A stretch of DNA of 64,000 nt. It comes from Prolixibacteraceae bacterium. Its GTDB lineage: Bacteria; Bacteroidota; Bacteroidia; Bacteroidales; Prolixibacteraceae. The position numbers were made by a program, and so were the translations under genes. Shown here piece by piece: positions 61,733 through 64,000 of this stretch. Each line of letters opens with the position of its first letter. Position 1 is the first letter of the stretch. The notes under the pieces were generated by a model. It was given only the letters and a program-made list of their open reading frames with translations, was not told the origin of the DNA and made no database searches. The stretch lies in the NCBI GenBank assembly GCA_030602265.1, contig JAUWAB010000015.1, positions 1 to 64,000 on the forward strand, given 5' to 3'.

Positions 61733-62368
61733 ATGGATATCCGTTTTTTAGTAATAGAAGGAAACATCGGAGCCGGCAAAACCACCCTGGCTACCAGATT
61801 TAGCGATGAATTCAACGCTAAGCTGGTGCTGGAACAGTTTGCCGATAATCCTTTCCTGCCAAAATTCTACGAAGACAAGGAACGGTATTCCTTCCCGCTT
61901 GAACTCTCTTTTCTGGCCGACCGTTACAACCAGATCAAAAAGGAAGTGCTGCATCCGGAACTTTTCCGGAATATGCTGATTGCCGACTATTATTTCACCA
62001 AATCGGCCATTTTCGCCGGGAATACCCTGCAAAAAGATGAGTACCGCCTTTTCAGGAGATTATTCAACATCGTGTTTGAATCGTTGCCCAAACCCGATCT
62101 GTATGTTTATTTGCATCTCAGTGTGGAAAATCTCATGAAAAACATCCGGAAACGCGGCCGGGACTATGAACAGAAAATGGATCCCGGCTATCTTGAGCAG
62201 ATCCAGCAGGGATATTTTGAATATTTCAGGCAAATAACTCAATTCCCGATACTTATTGTAGATACAAACGGTATAGATTTTGTAGGGAATGAAGATCATT
62301 ACAAACTCTTGAAAGATTTAATCTTTAACAATGAGTTTAAATTGGGCGTAAACCGAATAATTCTTTAA
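61733..62368 (+). CDS. Deoxynucleoside kinase (dAK/dGK-like)
   Basis: 211 residues. It phosphorylates deoxynucleosides for salvage. The P-loop is EGNIGAGKTT, followed by EQFADNPFLPKFYED (substrate-specificity region), SFPLELSFLADRYNQI, the catalytic D-x-x-F-x-x motif in IADYYFTKS, the LID region with RKRGRDYEQKMDPGYLE, and VDTNGIDF near the end. An in-frame ATG at 61703 exists, but the fold starts at MDIRFLVIEGN, so I use 61733; the 30 extra bases lie in the right arm of the inverted repeat. Confidence 0.93.
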   Translation: MDIRFLVIEGNIGAGKTTLATRFSDEFNAKLVLEQFADNPFLPKFYEDKERYSFPLELSFLADRYNQIKKEVLHPELFRNMLIADYYFTKSAIFAGNTLQKDEYRLFRRLFNIVFESLPKPDLYVYLHLSVENLMKNIRKRGRDYEQKMDPGYLEQIQQGYFEYFRQITQFPILIVDTNGIDFVGNEDHYKLLKDLIFNNEFKLGVNRIIL

Positions 62369-62388
62369 TTACCGGATACGATTTTTTA

Positions 62389-62417
62389 TTGCAGATTTAA
62401 AAAGAAAATTATATTTG
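62389..62417 (+). promoter_or_regulatory. Promoter for the TPR lipoprotein gene
   Basis: TTG (62389-62391), an 18-nt spacer, then TATATTTG (62410-62417), followed by a leader of about 38 nt. Good match to the Bacteroidetes consensus. Confidence 0.6.
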
Positions 62418-62459
62418 TAAAAATCGAACAAATTAAGAATCAAATAATTTAAACGTGTT

Positions 62460-64000
62460 ATGACTACAAAATTGAGAACTTTAAGTGTGTTTGTCCTGGC
62501 CATTTTCCTGCTTTCGGGATGTGCCGGGCTGAAAAAGATGAAGAAAAATGCCGACAAGATTCAGTTCAAAGTGACTCCTGAGGTTTTGGAAACCCATGCA
62601 GGAAAAGTTGATCTGGCTATTGACGGCAGATTCCCAAGCAAATATTTCAATAAAAAAGCCACTTTGGTAGCCACTCCCGTTCTGAAATATGACGGTGGTG
62701 AAACGGCTTTCTCTCCGGTGACCGTACAGGGTGAAAAAGTTCAGGGCAACAACAGGGTGATCTCCTTCGCAAACGGTGGAAATTTTGCATACAAAGATGC
62801 TGCAAACTTCACCGAAGCCATGCGTTTGTCAGACCTGGAAGTCAGGATGACCGCCACAAGGGGATCACAAAGACTTGATTTCAATCCGGTCGTTATCGGC
62901 AAAGGTGTTCTGGCCACCAGCACCATGGTTGCCAATGTTCCCAAAGCCATCCTCGGCGTGCGCCGTGAAGCCAACAACACAGGCAAATACGATCCTTACA
63001 TCGATCCGTTCCAGAGAATCGTTCCGGATGAAATGTTAGCCGACATTTACTACCTGATCAACCGTGCAGAAGTCCGCAAGGAAGAGATTACCTCTGAAGA
63101 TATCCAGCAATTGCTGAGATATACCCAGGCTGCCTACGAAGATGAAAGGAAAGACCTCAAAAAGGTAGAAGTATCAGCTTATGCATCGCCCGACGGTGCC
63201 CTTGATTTCAACACCCAGCTTTCCGCCAAGCGTGAGCGCAGTTCTTCAAGCTTCCTGGAAGCAGAACTCAAAAAGGCAGGTATCAATGTTGACCTTCGTA
63301 CCCGTTATACTCCGGAAGACTGGGATGGTTTCAGGGAAAAACTGGAAAAATCCAATATTCAGGACAAGGATCTGATCCTGCGTGTTCTGTCGATGTACAC
63401 CGATCCTGAAGTACGCGAACGTGAAATCAGGAACCTGTCTGCAGCTTTCACCCAGCTTGCCGATGAGATCCTTCCCCAGCTGCGCCGTGCCAAACTGTTG
63501 ACCAGCGTTGACCTGATCGGAAAAACCGACGAGGAAATCCTGGCCCTGGCCGAATCTAATCCTTCTGCCCTGAATCCTGCAGAACTTCTGCATGCGGCTA
63601 CCCTGGTCGAAGACCTTGACCGCAAACTGAAAATCTACAACTCTTTCCAGACGGTATATCCGAATGACTGGAGAGGACCGAACAATTCAGGTTACGTGCT
63701 GGTACTGCAGATGAAATATGCTGATGCAAAACCGTTGTTTGAAAAAGCAGAGAAGCTGAAAAACAATGAGCCTATCATCAAAAATAACTTAGGTGCTGCC
63801 CTGCTGGTTGAAGGCAATATCCAGAAAGCAGAAGAACTGTTTGGTGCTGCTTCCGGTGCCGGCAACGAAGTGAATTACAACCTCGGTATCGTCAGCCTGA
63901 AAAAAGGCAACTACAGCCAGGCTAATCAGTACTTCCGCAACTTTGCCGATCCGAACACCGCTCTGGCTAAGATCCTTACCGGTGACAACAATGGTGCACT
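62460..64000 (+). CDS. TPR/OmpA-like lipoprotein, 3' end beyond the window
   Basis: The frame runs open from the ATG at 62460 to the right edge (about 513 residues visible). A lipoprotein signal ends in LLSGCAG (lipid Cys about 21). The N-terminal part (about 35-230) is a beta-rich domain with FSPVTVQGEKVQGN. In the middle, VEVSAYASPDGALDFNTQLSAKRERSSSSFLEAEL resembles the OmpA-C fold. From about 410 on, TPR-like helices appear (ADAKPLFEKAEKLKNNEPIIKNNLGAALLVEGNIQKAEELF). Homologues are typical of Bacteroidales envelope proteins; I do not recognise a named one. Promoter and leader are well placed. Confidence 0.82.
   Translation, partial: MTTKLRTLSVFVLAIFLLSGCAGLKKMKKNADKIQFKVTPEVLETHAGKVDLAIDGRFPSKYFNKKATLVATPVLKYDGGETAFSPVTVQGEKVQGNNRVISFANGGNFAYKDAANFTEAMRLSDLEVRMTATRGSQRLDFNPVVIGKGVLATSTMVANVPKAILGVRREANNTGKYDPYIDPFQRIVPDEMLADIYYLINRAEVRKEEITSEDIQQLLRYTQAAYEDERKDLKKVEVSAYASPDGALDFNTQLSAKRERSSSSFLEAELKKAGINVDLRTRYTPEDWDGFREKLEKSNIQDKDLILRVLSMYTDPEVREREIRNLSAAFTQLADEILPQLRRAKLLTSVDLIGKTDEEILALAESNPSALNPAELLHAATLVEDLDRKLKIYNSFQTVYPNDWRGPNNSGYVLVLQMKYADAKPLFEKAEKLKNNEPIIKNNLGAALLVEGNIQKAEELFGAASGAGNEVNYNLGIVSLKKGNYSQANQYFRNFADPNTALAKILTGDNNGA

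Overview
The window looks like chromosomal DNA from an anaerobic, fermentative member of the Bacteroidetes, most likely Bacteroidales or a near relative. The evidence is: TAnnTTTG-type -7 promoter elements; type IX secretion (T9SS) C-terminal sorting domains and a PorE-like lipoprotein; an RprX/RprY-like two-component pair; type III glutamine synthetase; DUF2851, DUF2764 and DUF4294 proteins; and a V/A-type ATPase of the Bacteroidetes arrangement. HydF ([FeFe] hydrogenase maturation), arginine deiminase and a methylmalonyl-CoA decarboxylase-like carboxyltransferase point to a fermenter. I see no phage, insertion sequence, CRISPR array, rRNA or tRNA. Most of the window is ordinary core genome with tight, often ATGA-overlapping, gene pairs.

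Layout. 0-3.1 kb: a URO-D family protein cut by the left edge, then the two-component pair on the minus strand. 3.2-9 kb: a small Lys/Ala/Cys-rich secreted protein, hydF, a 472-bp repeat-rich spacer, a lone AmmeMemoRadiSam-type radical SAM protein, a tocopherol cyclase-like protein and a DEAD-box helicase. 9-12.2 kb: a secreted peroxiredoxin, a predicted outer-membrane protein, a palindrome-bearing spacer and mnmA. 12.2-19.9 kb: the V-type ATPase operon on the minus strand (E, DUF2764, A, B, D, I, K). 20.3-26.6 kb: a serine hydrolase; a glycosyltransferase/ECF sigma/rsmG operon on minus; tgt and an LptF/G permease on plus. 26.8-29.4 kb: carboxyltransferase plus biotin carrier, then a secreted protein built of five Trp-Met repeats. 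29.6-34.8 kb: pcm, MBL hydrolase, gcvP, ispE (minus). 34.9-41.1 kb: a degenerate oxidoreductase-like protein, a lipid-linked sugar transferase, two T9SS cargo proteins and a small membrane protein. 41.2-49.9 kb: rpsO-pnp, a secreted barrel-like protein, a second serine hydrolase, a TldD/TldE pair with a Tat-type TldD, and a cyclophilin. 50.4-64 kb: glnN, porE-like gene, DUF2851 protein, arcA with a SpoU methyltransferase, DUF4294 with ThpR, prolyl oligopeptidase, a deoxynucleoside kinase, and a TPR/OmpA-like lipoprotein cut by the right edge.

How it works together. The two energy-related modules are the V-type ATPase, whose K subunit keeps the full set of Na+ ligands known from Enterococcus NtpK, and the MmdA/biotin-carrier pair. 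A sodium economy is therefore plausible, but it is inference. Envelope functions recur: LptF/G, PorE-like protein, T9SS cargo, sugar transferase. RNA maintenance is also well represented: MnmA, Tgt, RsmG, SpoU methyltransferase, ThpR, PNPase and a DEAD-box helicase.

The least explained items are the Trp-Met repeat protein, the 111-bp repeat array after hydF, the apparently leaderless promoters, the triple TTATACCC box upstream of glnN, and an 18-bp perfect inverted repeat before the deoxynucleoside kinase gene. I found no clear multi-gene system that is wholly new.
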